In this document: positions 12,713 to 23,337 of the stretch, piece by piece | Layout of the letters: the number at the start of each line of letters is the position of its first letter | Position numbering within the stretch: the first letter of the stretch is position 1 | Assembly (NCBI GenBank): GCA_008729055.1 | Contig: SDUX01000005.1 | Span: 2,997,018-3,061,017, forward strand | Direction: 5' to 3' | Source of the DNA: Pyropia haitanensis | Lineage: Eukaryota; Rhodophyta; Bangiophyceae; Bangiales; Bangiaceae | DNA: 64,000 nucleotides | Program-made: the position numbers and the translations under genes | The notes under the pieces: generated by a model | The model's input: the letters and a program-made list of their open reading frames with translations, nothing else | Told to the model about the DNA's origin: nothing | Database searches by the model: none

Positions 12713-14217
12713 ATGGCCACCCCTTCTTCCAATGACGTGGTGCCATCCGCCGTGGCGCAGGCCTCCCCTGCCGCTCTCGATGGGTCCGCCAACGGGGATG
12801 CCGCCCCTCTGGCGGGCGCGTCCGCGGCGGTGCTGGTCAAGTCGGAGGGGGCGCCGGCAGACGCGCCCGTTGTGGTTGGCCATGACTTCAACACCGACAT
12901 GGCGGCGGGGCGGGTCGACTATGACGCGCTGCTGAAGTCGTACGCCAACGTTGGCTTCCAGGCCACTCACTTTGGTCAAGCCGTGGACCGCATCAATGAC
13001 ATGGTACGCTGGTGTGATGCGTCTGGGGACAGAGGGGAGGGTCGTGCGACCTGCGGCTGTGACAGGGCCGAATGTCGTGGAGAGGCTAGCCATGCAGTTT
13101 GGGGAGCGTGCCCAGGGGAAGGGACTGCATCTTGCGCATTTCGTCTGCTTCACAGACTGTGCCAGAACTGACCAGACTGGTGTATTCGTTTCCCGTTCTG
13201 GCCTTGCGGCGGTGCCGCGCTTGTTTCCTTGCCGTTTTTGCTGCTGCCGCATGGCGTCCTGGTCGGTGGCTGGCTCTCCCATCTGCACCAACACAGCTCA
13301 ACTGGCGCCCCAGCCCTGAGGCCATTGCCGCTGGGACTGCCACGGCCTCGACGAGGTGTACCATCTTCCTGGGCTTCACGTCCAACCTGGTGTCCTCGGG
13401 GGTGCGGGAGGTCATCCGCTTCCTTGTTCAGCACAAGCTGGTGGACGTGTTGGTGTCCACGGCGGGCGGCGTGGAGGAGGACCTCATCAAGTGCCTGGCG
13501 CCGACGGTCGTCGGGGACTTTCGGCTGGACGGCGCGGCGCTGCGGGCGCGGGGCCTCAACCGCATCGGCAACCTGCTGGTGCCCAACGACAACTACTGCA
13601 AGTTTGAAGACTGGGTAATCCCCATCCTCTCTGCCATGCGGAAGGAGCAGTCGGACGGTACCAAGTGGACGCCGTCGAAGATGATTGCTCGGCTGGGTGC
13701 GGAGACGGGCGATGAGTCTTCGATCTGCTACTGGGCGGCCAAGAATGACATCCCCATCTACTGCCCCGCCCTGACCGACGGCAGCCTGGGTGATATGATC
13801 TTTTTCCACTCGTACAAGGAGCTGGGGCTGGTCATTGACCTGGTGGAGGATATCCGCGGCGTCAACATGGCGGCCATCAAGGCCGCCGCGACGGGCGTGA
13901 TCGTGCTTGGCGGGGGGCTCGTCAAGCACCACGTGTCCAACGCGAACCTGATGCGCAACGGCGCGGACTACGCGGTGTACGTCAACACGGGGCAGGAGTT
14001 TGATGGGAGTGACAGCGGGGCCGCGCCGGACGAGGCGGTGTCATGGGGCAAGATCAAGTCGACCGCCGCGCCTGTCAAGGTTCACGGGGAGGCGACGCTG
14101 CTGTTCCCGCTCCTCGTCGCACAGACGTTTGCAAAGGAGCAGCTACGACGGGCAGCGGAGGGGGACGTAAAAGACACGCCTGCGGCGTCAGCTGCAGCCG
14201 AGAGTTGTAGCGCATGA
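12713..14217 (+). CDS. DHPS: deoxyhypusine synthase
   Basis: Transfers the aminobutyl group of spermidine to a lysine of eIF5A, the first step of hypusine formation in the cytosol, using NAD. Two exons: 12713-13003 and 13297-14217, with a 293-bp GT-AG intron in phase 0 that joins RINDM to LNWRPSPE. The product is 403 aa (animal enzymes are about 370), the excess being an Ala/Ser-rich N-terminus. Family signatures are continuous: [91 protein letters not shown] and [17 protein letters not shown]. The catalytic lysine of DEAVSWGKI is K349 (codon 14050-14052). The start is the first ATG of the frame, just after a CT-rich leader. Identification is secure. Confidence 0.96.
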
Positions 14218-14578
14218 GACGCGCCATTGGACGCGGCTGAGTGTAGATAGGTGGGAGAGATACTCTGGCTGGGTGGCCAGTACCAGCGAGTCTCCTGGCG
14301 TGCAGCCGTGAGGAACGGTAGTCGACTGCCGCGCTTGACTAGGAGACAGACGCTCTAGGTGGACAGAACGAGTGATCCCCCCGATGTGATGGAGCGCGGA
14401 ACCAGCGTCGAAAGTCGCACCAACCTCCCAATCCTTTATGCAGCCCAACGACGCCACCGACCGGGGCTTGGCGCCGTGGGCAAGATTGGTACCAACGGCC
14501 AGGCCTTCCGTCGGGACCTCACACACGCGTACAGGCCGCCCGTAGCCCTTCCCCAGAGCACCGGCACACACTCACACC
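14218..14578. other. convergent intergenic region
   Basis: About 360 bp between the ends of deoxyhypusine synthase and RPL10A, of moderate GC content. It should hold the two 3' untranslated regions; I see no gene in it. Confidence 0.6.
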
Positions 14579-15232
14579 CTAATACAACCGCTTGACCGGC
14601 CCCATGGTGGACTTGATGTGCAGCGACTTGACGTTCTGCCAGTGCTTCTTCAGCAGCGACACGAGGAAGTTGACGGCCAGGACAATGTTGGTCACAACGT
14701 CCGCCTCGTCCATGTTCACGTGGCCCACCGCGGTGGCAATGCACAGCACCTTCTTCAGCTGGAACTTGACCGTCGAGCGGAGCTCAGTGACCTTGTCTTC
14801 CATCGAGTCGGCGTGCGTGAGCAGCGACGGGAAGCGACCGGCCTTGTTGAGGCCGGGGCCAAGGATACGCGGGATCGTCTTGATGATCGAGTCCGACGCG
14901 AGGAACGCGTCATACTTCTTGGCAAACTTCTTGACGGGCTTCTTCTGCTTGTTGAACTTCTTGAGTGCCTCCACGTCAAACGCATCCAGGCCCAGCTTCT
15001 GGGCCTCCGTCATGTGCACGGCGTCGCCGAGGATGGCAACCTTCATGTTGGGCCGCGGCACAGACGGCAGCTTGACGGTGCCGGCAAAACGCTTGTCCTT
15101 CTTCGGGTCAATGCCCTTGAGGCCAATCTGCAGCTCAATGGTCTCGACAAAGTTCCGCTTCTTGTCCGCTGCCGCCTTGAGGACCTCCTCCACGGCCTCG
15201 CGGATGGTCGCCGACGGCAGCTTGGATGCCAT
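14579..15232 (-). CDS. RPL10A: 60S ribosomal protein L10a (uL1)
   Basis: Structural protein of the large-subunit L1 stalk, which guides deacylated tRNA out of the E site. The 217-aa single-exon frame has the standard length of eukaryotic uL1 and matches it from end to end: [95 protein letters not shown] and the C-terminal [17 protein letters not shown]. The ATG at 15232 gives the usual N-terminus. No frame break occurs, in keeping with the absence of long homopolymers. The 15233-15672 region upstream is its likely promoter. Confidence 0.97.
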   Translation of the reverse strand: MASKLPSATIREAVEEVLKAAADKKRNFVETIELQIGLKGIDPKKDKRFAGTVKLPSVPRPNMKVAILGDAVHMTEAQKLGLDAFDVEALKKFNKQKKPVKKFAKKYDAFLASDSIIKTIPRILGPGLNKAGRFPSLLTHADSMEDKVTELRSTVKFQLKKVLCIATAVGHVNMDEADVVTNIVLAVNFLVSLLKKHWQNVKSLHIKSTMGPVKRLY

Positions 15233-15672
15233 AGTGCTGAATGGGGGTGGACACAGGGGAGGTGAGGGGGAATGCTGCGGGAGGTGACGTGTGTGTACGA
15301 GCAGAGGTGGAGGCGTCGCGGATGTGGATCACTGCGGCAAAGCCAAAGGAGCGGGACAGGGGCGGGGCGACGTCGGGCGCGTCTGATCGCGTCGATCCGA
15401 GAATTTCGCAACAATCGCTTCCAATTTTCGATCGTCCCCAATCAGACGACCGATCGGAACGTCAGACGAAACGTAGTTGAGACAGAGTGTCAGTTGCAGA
15501 AAGTCGTACTTTGTACTTGTTCTGCTTTCCTTGTCCTTCTCTTCTTCTAGTCGACACGTGTCGTACGCCGCGATGAGGTGTCCATTTCATCATCACCCCC
15601 CCCCTGTCTCGCGGCCCAGTTTACTCGTACGCAAGCTACACACCCCGCCGCCCCCCCCTCCGCCCCCCCTAC
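15233..15672. other. upstream region of RPL10A and 3' flank of the SelO gene
   Basis: About 440 bp of mixed composition. The 15400-15560 part is relatively AT-rich and should contain the RPL10A transcription start. No gene seen. Confidence 0.5.
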
Positions 15673-17043
15673 TCACGATGAGCAACTGTTCATGCACACA
15701 CCCCGACGGGACGCCCACGCTGGCGGCGGCGCGGTGTAGCCCTCTGCGCCCGGCTGGTCCGTGTAGGGCGAGGCGAGGAGCACGCGCAGGCGCTCGAGCT
15801 CCCCATACTCCCCCCGCTCGGCCTGCTCAATCGCCACCTGCGCCATGTAGTTGCGGAGGACGTACGCCGGGTTGGCCGCGTCCATGGCCGCCCGCCGCTC
15901 CGCGTCGGGCCGCCCGTCTGCCGCCACGCGGGCGGCGTAGCGGCGGACCCAGGCGGCCCAGCGGGCGCGCAGCGCCGCGGGCGCGTCGGCGCCGACCGCG
16001 GCGGCGAGCGGCGCTAGCACCGCCGCGTCGTCGGCGGCGCCGTCGCCGTCGCCGCCGCCGTCCGCGACGGCCGACGGCACGCGGCCGAGGGACCGCCACG
16101 TGTTGGTCCAGTCCGCCGCGGACTCCTCCATCAGCGCGAGCAGCTCGACGAGCAGCGCCTCGTCGTCGGTGGGCGGCGGCGGCGGCGTGTCGGTGACGAC
16201 GCCCTCCACCACGCCGGGCGTATAGTCAAAGGCGAGGAGGCCCAGCTTGGCGCCCGCGTGGCGCGCCCAGGCCGTCGCGTAGGCGGGCGCGTACGTGTCC
16301 AGCGCCGCCCGCGCGCGAGCGACCCCCACCAGCGGCACAAACGAGGACGCAAACTGGGCCAAGTTCCACCCCGCCACCGCGGGCTGCCGCGCAAACGAGT
16401 AGCGCCGGCCGGGCAGGTCGGTCGTGTTGGGCGTGTACGCCGGGTCGTACGCGTCGAGCCAGCCGTACGGCCCATAGTCGAGCGTTACCCCCGTCAGCGC
16501 GTAGTTGTCCGTGTTTTGGACGCCGTGCACAAAGCCGACGGCCTGCCAGTGGGCGACCATCGCCGCGTTGCGCGCAATCACCTCCCGCAGCAGCAGCCCG
16601 TACTTGTTGTCCACGTCCCCATCCCCGTCCCCGTCGGCGGCGCCGTCGCCATTGCCGCTGCCATTGCCGTCGGGCGCGTACTCCTCCGACGCGCCCGCCA
16701 GGTGCGGAAAGTGGTGCGTGATGGCCCAGTCGGCGAGTGCCTTGAGCAGCGGCACGTCCCCCCGGCTGGCGGGCAGCTCAAACGAGCCGAGCCGCAGGAA
16801 CGTGGGCGTCACGCGCGCAACGATGGCGCCCGGCTCGACCGCCGCGTTGCCATCGTAAAACTTGTCCCGCAGCACCCCCGCGCCCGTCGACAGCAGCGCG
16901 AGCGCGCGTGTCGTCGGCACGCCCAGGCCGGCCATCGCCTCAGAGGCGAGGAACTCCCGCACCGACGACCGCAGCACCGCCCGGCCGTCGGCCGAGCGCG
17001 AGTAGGGCGTGCGGCCGGCGCCCTTGAGCTGCACCTCGAGGCG

Positions 17044-17081
<38 letters not shown>

Positions 17082-17203
17082 GCGGCACCACCTCCCCGAG
17101 CGTGATGGCGCGGCCGTCGCCCAGCTGGCCCGCCCACGACCCAAACTGGTGGCCGCCGTAGCACGCCGCGTACGGCACCGACCCGTCCAGCAGCGTCGCC
17201 GCG

Positions 17204-17238
<35 letters not shown>

Positions 17239-17285
17239 TGCCGCCGGCCCGCCGTTTTCGCCAGCCGACGCGGCGCCGTCGGCGC

Positions 17286-17317
<32 letters not shown>

Positions 17318-17775
17318 CCCGCCAGCGCCTCAAACGCCCGGTCCCCCACCGCCGGCGGCGGCGCGGCCGGGTCCACCCCCAGCGACGCCGCCACGTCTGG
17401 CGACCACGCGAGGAGCCCCCGCGGGAGCGTCTTGATGCGCCCGCCCGCGGTGGGGTCCTCCCCCGGCGGCGGCCGCCGCACCCGCGCCATCACATCGTCG
17501 ACCGACGGGTCGGTCGGCGCGACGCGCGAGTAGGCCGCGTGGGCCACTTGGCGGGGGTAGTTTTCCGTGATGGGGTCCCCGGGGAGGGCGTCAACAAAGG
17601 TGGACTGCAGGCGGAGCGCGGCGAGGGAGGGCGCCAGGCCCGCCGCGGCGGCCGCCGCCGCCGCGCCGCCGCCAGCAGCAGCGGGCGTGGCGGCGGCGGG
17701 CGCGGCCGCCGCCGGCGCTGCCGCGGCGGCGGCGGCGGCAGCCCCGTCCGCCGCTCCCCCCGCCCCCGACGCCAT
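15673..17775 (-). CDS. SELENOO: SelO/YdiU family protein AMPylase (Cys form)
   Basis: Pseudokinase-fold enzyme that transfers AMP from ATP to Ser, Thr or Tyr of target proteins; mitochondrial in eukaryotes and linked to redox control. The 700-aa frame from ATG 17775 has the family signatures in order: ENYPRQVAHAAYSRV, YGGHQFGSWAGQLGDGRA, VQLKGAGRTPYSRSADGRA, SSVREFLASEAMAGLGVPTT, HGVQNTDNYALTG, LDYGPYGWLDAYDP, QPAVAGWNLAQFA, ANPAYVLRNYMAQVAI and SPYTDQPG. The C-terminus ends SCSS before TGA, so Cys occupies the place of Sec in animal SelO. Gly and Ala runs (for example from repeats at 17041-17085) are inserted between conserved blocks. Another ATG at 17953, in a different frame and followed by C runs, opens an Arg-rich mitochondrial-presequence-like peptide (MRVPAGRVRHLLFV) and could be the real start if run lengths are wrong. 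Confidence 0.93.
17041..17085 (-). repeat. gcc-triplet array coding for a Gly run in the SelO gene
   Basis: About 15 tandem triplets that read as consecutive glycines on the coding strand, between two conserved blocks of the enzyme. Confidence 0.8.
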
Positions 17776-19331
17776 CACCAGCGCCCCCCGCCGCGGCACC
17801 GCCGCGACGCCCACCCCGCCCCCCCCCCGCGCCGCCCCCGCGTGGCGCCACCAGTGGCGGCGGCCGCGGCGGCGGGACGCAGCAGCCGCGGCGGCCGCGG
17901 CGACGGGCACGCGACAAATAGGAGGTGCCGCACCCGCCCGGCCGGGACGCGCATGGCACCGCCGAGGGGAGGAGGGGGTGAGGGGGGGGGGTGGGGAGGA
18001 GGGGAGTGGAGGGAGGTGGCACCAGCGCCGCCCGATGCTGCCGTCGCCGCCCTTGGAGCGGAAAACGGGGATGAAGAAGTAGGAAGGGGGGGCGGTGTGG
18101 TGGGGTGGAGAGGGGGAGAGGCGGGTGGGGGGGGGGGGGGGTCGATGCGACCGTGGGCGGAGGCGGAGACGGGCGCGCGGTGTGCGGGCGGGGCCGCGGG
18201 GACGGGATCTGGGCACGACGCTGGAGGGTGTCACAAACGGACTGTTGGAGGGTGGTGGTGGCCAAGACGAGAAAACCGAGCGCGACGCCCGATTGGTGGC
18301 AACGGCCTTCCGTATCCAGCGCGACTGCGCTCTGCAGGCAGAAGAGCGTTGACGGTGGGAAGCGCGCGGGGTGGCGCATCAGCTCACACTCTACCCCCTC
18401 CCCCCCCCCCCCTCCCCCCCACCCCCACCACACCCCATCTCACAGCGGCGACGGCCGGCGGTGTTTTCCTCGCCGCGGCGGGCACCCGCCATGGCGCAGC
18501 GGCGAGTCCAAGCGCGTCGGCCGCCGCGCCGCCCCGGCGGGGGGGACGCGCCCCGACGGCGGCGGCGGCGCGTGGGCGTTGGGGGGAGGAGCTGGCCCTG
18601 CCTGTGAGGGGGAAAGCGGCGGCGGGGGGGGTGCGCACCAACACGGGCGCCCGCCCCATCTGCGCTGGGCCTCCCGGCTGCCGCCGTTGCCGCCGGCCGG
18701 GTGGCCCCGCGGCAGCGCGGCTGTCGGTGCGGGCGGCAGCGGGGAGCGACGCGGGGGCGGCACCCCGACGGGTCGCCTGTGGGCGGGTGCCGCACTGGAT
18801 CCGTGGTCAGAGGGCGAGGGGAGTTGTGGCGCATGGGCGTGTGGGTGGGGGCGGGCAGGCGTAGCGGGGGGTCCCGCTTGCCAGTGGCGGCGCCGCGCGG
18901 GGACCCGCCGGCGTTGCGTGTCCGCCGCCGCCACGCTCTTGTGCGCGTCATCCGCGGCACCTGCGGTGGGCCCTTCACAACGCGACGCGCCTCCAGTGCT
19001 TGCTGCAGCGCGCACCGACCAATGCCCAGGGACGCCTCGGCAACGTTTGACGGCCGCATCCACGGGTTGTCGCGCCCACACCACACACATTGGTGAACGA
19101 CCCCACCCGCGTCCCACACCGCACGGACACCTCGCGGGACAGCGACGCAACGCGGATGCAGTGCCAGTCAGGGTGACGGGGAGCCAGCGCCTGGAACGTC
19201 GCGGTCCTCAGCACGCCCGCCCGCTTGGGTAGCTGCAAGCTGCCGCCCCGCTTGACCTTTAGCTGCACCGCGCAGACGGTCCCACCGTCCGCTCCCTCGT
19301 GTGCCCGCTTCCAGCAACCACAACCTACATC
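17776..19331. other. intergenic region upstream of SelO
   Basis: About 1.55 kb between the SelO start and the end of UTP7. It is GC-rich with C/G runs (18000-18150, 18390-18430, 18530-18640). The SelO frame continues open upstream to 18234 without an ATG. No other gene is supported. Confidence 0.5.
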
Positions 19332-21164
19332 CTACCGTTTCTCGCCTTTTCCGCCGCCTTTGGCCGCGCCCGCGCGTTGCAAGCTTCGCTCCTGCCGCCT
19401 CGCGCGGGCAGCCACCTCTGCCGCCACGCGCTTGCGGCCGAGCTGCTTGCCAATCTTGTTCCGCCCCTTGGCCTTGTTCACCGGCCGCCGCGCGGCCGCC
19501 GCCTCGGCGGCGGCGGCCGCCGCGGCGGCGGCGCCCTCTGCCAGCCGCGCGCCCGGGTCCGCCTCGAGCCCCCCTACCCAGTCGGTGGTGAGGCCAATCG
19601 ACGCTGGGGGCAGCTTCTCGAGCGCCGCCCGCACCTCCTGCTCCCGCCGGGAGCGGCGCGACTCGTACGGGTTGGGCGCCCGGCTGTCGAGCGCGGCCTC
19701 CCCGGCGCCGGGCACGACGAGCGTGCGGAAGGAGGAGGTGGTGACGACGCCCAGCAGATCCTCGTACGGACAAAAGCGCACGCGCGACACGGGCGTGCCG
19801 GGGAGGCGCTCGGTCATGTACGGCCGCACGGGCGGCGACACGCGGCGGCCGCCGCGGCCAAGCGCACCCGCCTGCGCGGCGGCCGCCGCGGGCGACAGCC
19901 CCGCCCCCGCCCCCGCGTACATGTCCTTGTACAGCTCGACGGTGGAGGAAAAGGAGAGCGCCAGCACCCCCGTCGCGGATATGTCGAGCGACGTGACGGG
20001 CGCCCAGTTGCGGAACGCGCGCACCTGCAGCCACGTGCGGAGGTCCCACACGGACGTCACCGCGTCGGCGCCGGCGGTGGCCGCCCAGCGGCCGTCGGGG
20101 GACACCGCCACCGCCGTCACGCCCGCCTTGTGGGAGAGCACCCGCGCCAGGGGCGTGGCCGATAACGGGGACCAGACGCCCACCACCCCCGCCGAGTGGC
20201 CCGTGTGGAGGGTGCCGGTGGAGAGGTTGACCGCCGCGCAGCGGGCGGCGCCGAGGGCGAGGCCTGGCGTGCCCACCCGCGGCCGCCCGGCCACCTCCCC
20301 CGTCGACACGTCCGTGTAGCAGATGGCATTGGCCGCGGAGGGGGTGGTGGCGAGCGCCCCCGCAGGCGCAGACGCCAGCAGCAGGTGGTGGGGGAGGAAG
20401 GCCAGCCACGCGGGCGACACATGCGACCGCAGCACGTGCACCTGCCCGCCCGACGCGGCGTCGTAGATGTACGCGGCCTTGCGCTGCGCGACCGCAAAGA
20501 GGCTGTCATTGTGGAGGAAGGTCGCGTCCCGCACCTTGTCCTCGAGGAAGAGCTCCGCCCGGGGGGTCGCCGCCCGCCAGTCGACCGCGGCCACGTGGCC
20601 GGCGCCGCCCGCCAGGAGGAGGGACCGCCCCGACCGGGAGTAGGCGCCGGCCACGTACGTCTGCTGGGAGGAGGTGAGGGAGAGGGAAAAGGCGGCACGG
20701 GAGCGGGTGGCCGCATCGACAGACGGGTGCGCCAGGAGCGCCGCCTGGGAGAGGCGGGAGGTGCGCTCCAGGGGGTGGGACGGCTCGAGGAAGCCCCCAG
20801 AGACCGTGTGCAGGACGGTAGCCGCGTCCTTCACCGCCGTATCCGCCTCACGCGCAGCATCATCATACCGCGTTATACGGCTGCGGCCACCAGCCGCCGC
20901 TGCGCCCGTCTTTTTCTTCTTCACGCCCCCACTGCCAGAGGCCTTGTCCGACTTGGCCTTGCCAGCCTCGGCCTTGTCCGCCTTGGGCTTGCCCGCCTTG
21001 GCCTTGCCTGCCTTGAGTTTGCCCGCCTTGGGCTTGTCCGCACTGCCCTTGGCCGGCGCCGCAGGCAGCGAGGCCGTCAGGGCATGGGTGACGGCTGGCG
21101 CCAGTGACGCGCCCCCAGCATCATTGGTGCGCAGGGCAGACCGGTTGCCCGGGGTCTTGCCCAT
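19332..21164 (-). CDS. UTP7: UTP7/WDR46 (BING4) small-subunit processome protein
   Basis: Nucleolar WD40 protein required for 18S rRNA maturation in the 90S pre-ribosome. The frame from ATG 21164 (MGKTPGNRSALR) to TAG 19332 gives 610 aa, close to the usual 560-610. After a Lys-rich N-terminus come a helical linker (YDDAAREADTAV), the WD40 propeller (about residues 150-430: GAYSRSGRSLLLAGGAGHV, VAVSPDGRWAATAGAD, SVWDLRTWLQVRAFRNWA) and the diagnostic BING4 C-terminal domain (RVRFCPYEDLLGVV, LVVPGAGEAALDS, NPYESRRSRREQEVR). The tail is basic (NKAKGRNKIGKQLGRKRVA). Upstream-open frame to 21377 has no better ATG. Identification is secure. Confidence 0.94.
   Translation of the reverse strand: MGKTPGNRSALRTNDAGGASLAPAVTHALTASLPAAPAKGSADKPKAGKLKAGKAKAGKPKADKAEAGKAKSDKASGSGGVKKKKTGAAAAGGRSRITRYDDAAREADTAVKDAATVLHTVSGGFLEPSHPLERTSRLSQAALLAHPSVDAATRSRAAFSLSLTSSQQTYVAGAYSRSGRSLLLAGGAGHVAAVDWRAATPRAELFLEDKVRDATFLHNDSLFAVAQRKAAYIYDAASGGQVHVLRSHVSPAWLAFLPHHLLLASAPAGALATTPSAANAICYTDVSTGEVAGRPRVGTPGLALGAARCAAVNLSTGTLHTGHSAGVVGVWSPLSATPLARVLSHKAGVTAVAVSPDGRWAATAGADAVTSVWDLRTWLQVRAFRNWAPVTSLDISATGVLALSFSSTVELYKDMYAGAGAGLSPAAAAAQAGALGRGGRRVSPPVRPYMTERLPGTPVSRVRFCPYEDLLGVVTTSSFRTLVVPGAGEAALDSRAPNPYESRRSRREQEVRAALEKLPPASIGLTTDWVGGLEADPGARLAEGAAAAAAAAAEAAAARRPVNKAKGRNKIGKQLGRKRVAAEVAARARRQERSLQRAGAAKGGGKGEKR
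20938..21054 (-). repeat. degenerate repeat coding for KAGK/KADK units
   Basis: Tandem degenerate units such as cttggccttgcc, reading on the coding strand as repeated Lys-Ala-Gly-Lys and Lys-Ala-Asp-Lys. They form a strongly basic tail near the N-terminus of UTP7, resembling histone H1-like linkers. Confidence 0.75.
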
Positions 21165-21507
21165 AGCAGCCCCGCAAAATGAGCGCGCGCAGGCGCCGCA
21201 ACCGCCACCGCCACCGCCGCCGCCCCTCCCGCCGCCTCCAGCCGCGTGACGTGCACCGGCGAGCGCGCGTGGTCGTCTGTGCGTAGCCGCCCCCGCGTCG
21301 GCTGCGGCGCCGCTGCCGGCGCACCACGACCACCACCCGACCACCAAGCGGAACCGACGGACCGACCAGGGATGCACCGTTGACCAGGCGCAAGAAGACG
21401 GCTCTGCCGCCGACCTTCGTGCGATGAACCGGGTGTGACGACGTCGGTGTCTTCGCCTCGATAAACTGCTGGTCGAACTCGTTGTAAATGTGAGAATGAG
21501 TCACACT
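21165..21507. other. UTP7 upstream region, adjoining the retroelement
   Basis: About 340 bp between the UTP7 ATG and the outer end of the inserted retroelement. The first half is GC-rich triplet sequence; 21400-21507 is of balanced composition and probably carries the UTP7 promoter. No gene seen. Confidence 0.5.
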
Positions 21508-21533
21508 TAGCTGGAGGGATGGTCGGGATGCCA
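21508..21533 (-). repeat. B2 outer short direct repeat of the retroelement
   Basis: 26 bp identical to 22207-22232 and in the same orientation; marks the outer 3' end of the element. Confidence 0.8.
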
Positions 21534-21662
21534 AAATTACGCAGACTTTATCGCATGACTAAAGCAAGTAGACTATTCAAGCAGTGGGGGGAAAACCCAA
21601 GCACAAACAAGCCAAAGGGCGCCCGACTGGCTGCGCGCAACCCAGCGCGGGGAGGAGAGGGG

Positions 21663-22206
21663 CGCGGGGCAAGCCAAAGGACGCTGCCGACCCAGGCGGG
21701 GGTCGGCCTCGGCCCGCAGGCGCCCCTTATGTAGAAGGGCGCCGGCGGGTGCCGGTGTTGCCGGCACGGCGGGCAGGTGCCCGCGCGGCGGGCAGACGCA
21801 GCGGCGCAGCGGCAGTGGCCACGGGCAGGCGCGGCTGCCGGGGTGGCGCTCGGCGCCGACACGCCAAAGAGAAACGGCCACCCACAGCGCGCGGCGGTGG
21901 CAAAACCGCCGCGGGCGAGGCGGCACAGCGTAACCACCGGGGAGCCGGTGGCGACGCCTGGCGGCCACGGCGGGTACCAGCCGCCGGGGTAGCCAAAGGA
22001 GGGGCCGAGACGAGGGAGAGGGGCAAGGCGGCACCGCTGCCGGCTGCGCACAGCTCCCCGTCTCACGCAAAACGCCTGCGGACAGCCCCCTGCCCGGCGG
22101 CTTGACCCGCCTTCCCGCCAGCACCACATAATTCCGCCAATCCGCCGCCGCCGCGGGCCGGGGAGTACCCAGTTACCGGGCTGGTCCGTGGAGGAAAAGG
22201 AAGGTA
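21663..22206 (-). repeat. A2 copy of the 544-bp direct repeat
   Basis: Matches 26437-26980 with a constant offset of 4774 bp and no difference seen by eye; the short open frames inside both copies translate identically. The copy contains short palindromes, for example around 21725-21745. Next to it, 21534-21662 is extra sequence with no counterpart in the other copy. Confidence 0.9.
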
Positions 22207-22232
22207 TAGCTGGAGGGATGGTCGGGATGCCA
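22207..22232 (-). repeat. B1 inner short direct repeat of the retroelement
   Basis: 26 bp identical to the outer copy at 21508-21533, lying between the recombinase stop codon and repeat A2. This is the expected position of the recombination junction in a split-repeat element. Confidence 0.8.
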
Positions 22233-22267
22233 CACAGGGGGGAGATGACCGAGGCGCGCGGGGCGGG

Positions 22268-23337
22268 TCAGACCCGCACCGGGATGTACCGCGAGAACAG
22301 CGCCCGTGCCGCCGGGGTAGAACGCCACTGCGCGTCGATATAGTGCTTGTACGCCGTGTCCACGGACGCCAAGCCCATGCGCTGGCGGATAAGGGCAGGC
22401 GACAGCCCCACCGCAAAGGCCGAGGAGGCAGCCCCGGCCCGTGGGGAGTGCCCCGTCCACTTGACGCCCAGCGGGGGCGTACAGGTGGTCAGGGGCAGCG
22501 CCCGCTCGAGCCAGCGGGTGACGGCCTGAGACGGCAGCGGCTGCAGCGACCGGGCACCCGGGGGAGCAAAGAGGTGGGCGGCAGCAGGGCGGCCAGCGCG
22601 GTAGTGCGCCAACAAGACGTGGCGGACTAGGCGTAGTGGTGCGTCTGCCAACCAGCCGCCTTCGGCCAAAGGGATGGTGAACGCAAGGCGGCTGCCACGT
22701 TTCAACACGCCCATCTTGTAGACGGGCACCTGCGCTTCGAGGCCGGATGGGGTGAGGCGCAGGTCCTGGGCGCGCATGTTGGCGGCGGCCCCAGGTCGGT
22801 TGAACAGGAGGTACGCGAGTACGAGGCCCGCGCACTGCCGCACCAGGCTGTCGTCCGCCGTACTCAGGCCCAACGCCGCAAACTGCACCACCGCCTCGGG
22901 TGGGAGCGGGCCACGCACTTCCGGCAAGGCGCCTTCGGCCTGGACGTGCAAGCGCCGGCAGCCCACCTTGGCGTCGGCCACGAGCTCGTCGTCCGTGGGG
23001 GGAGGGAGCCCGGCTAAGCGGTGAACCGCGCGGATGGCCGCCAGGTATGAGTAGATGGTGTCTGGTTGACAGGTGCCCGTCTCAAAGAGGGAAGCCATGT
23101 AGCAAACCACCGTCTCGGGGCTCGCGGGCAACGCCCGCGCACAGGTGCGATCGCAAAACGCGACGAACCTCTCCCAGGCGTTGATGTAGTTACGCTTGGT
23201 AGAGGCCTGGTACTTAGCCTTAACCAGCAGGCTGGCGGTGGCTGCGCCTTCGCCGACCCCGAAGCGCCGCCCGCGGAGGCCGTCAGCAAGCGTGTGCCAA
23301 CGATCTAGCCGCGGCACTTGGTGACGCTGCCGCGGAC
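22268..23337 (-). CDS. tyrosine recombinase of the DIRS-like element
   Basis: Integrates the circular cDNA by site-specific strand exchange. The domain starts near KAKYQASTKRNYINAWERFV (SAM-like N-terminal domain) and ends at TGA 22268. Catalytic landmarks are the box-I arginine region (LLFNRPGAAANMRAQDL), the H-x-x-R motif in GHSPRAGAASSAFA and the tyrosine nucleophile in TAYKHYID. The start is not an ATG: the frame is open far upstream (to 26149) and overlaps the end of the reverse transcriptase ORF (stop at 23305). The recombinase is therefore probably made by frameshift or read-through from that ORF. The left coordinate is the stop; the right coordinate is an estimate of where the domain becomes non-overlapping. 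Confidence 0.88.

Noticed and set aside
16258..18864. 868-aa plus-strand frame
   Set aside because: Antisense of the conserved SelO gene; composition of Arg, Gly and His only, no domain.
19225..20319. 364-aa plus-strand frame
   Set aside because: Antisense of the WD40 and BING4 domains of UTP7.
21727..22026. 99-aa frame present identically in both A repeats (also 26501-26800)
   Set aside because: It lies within the terminal repeats, is Ala/Pro/Arg-rich and unrelated to any known element protein; its duplication simply reflects the repeat.
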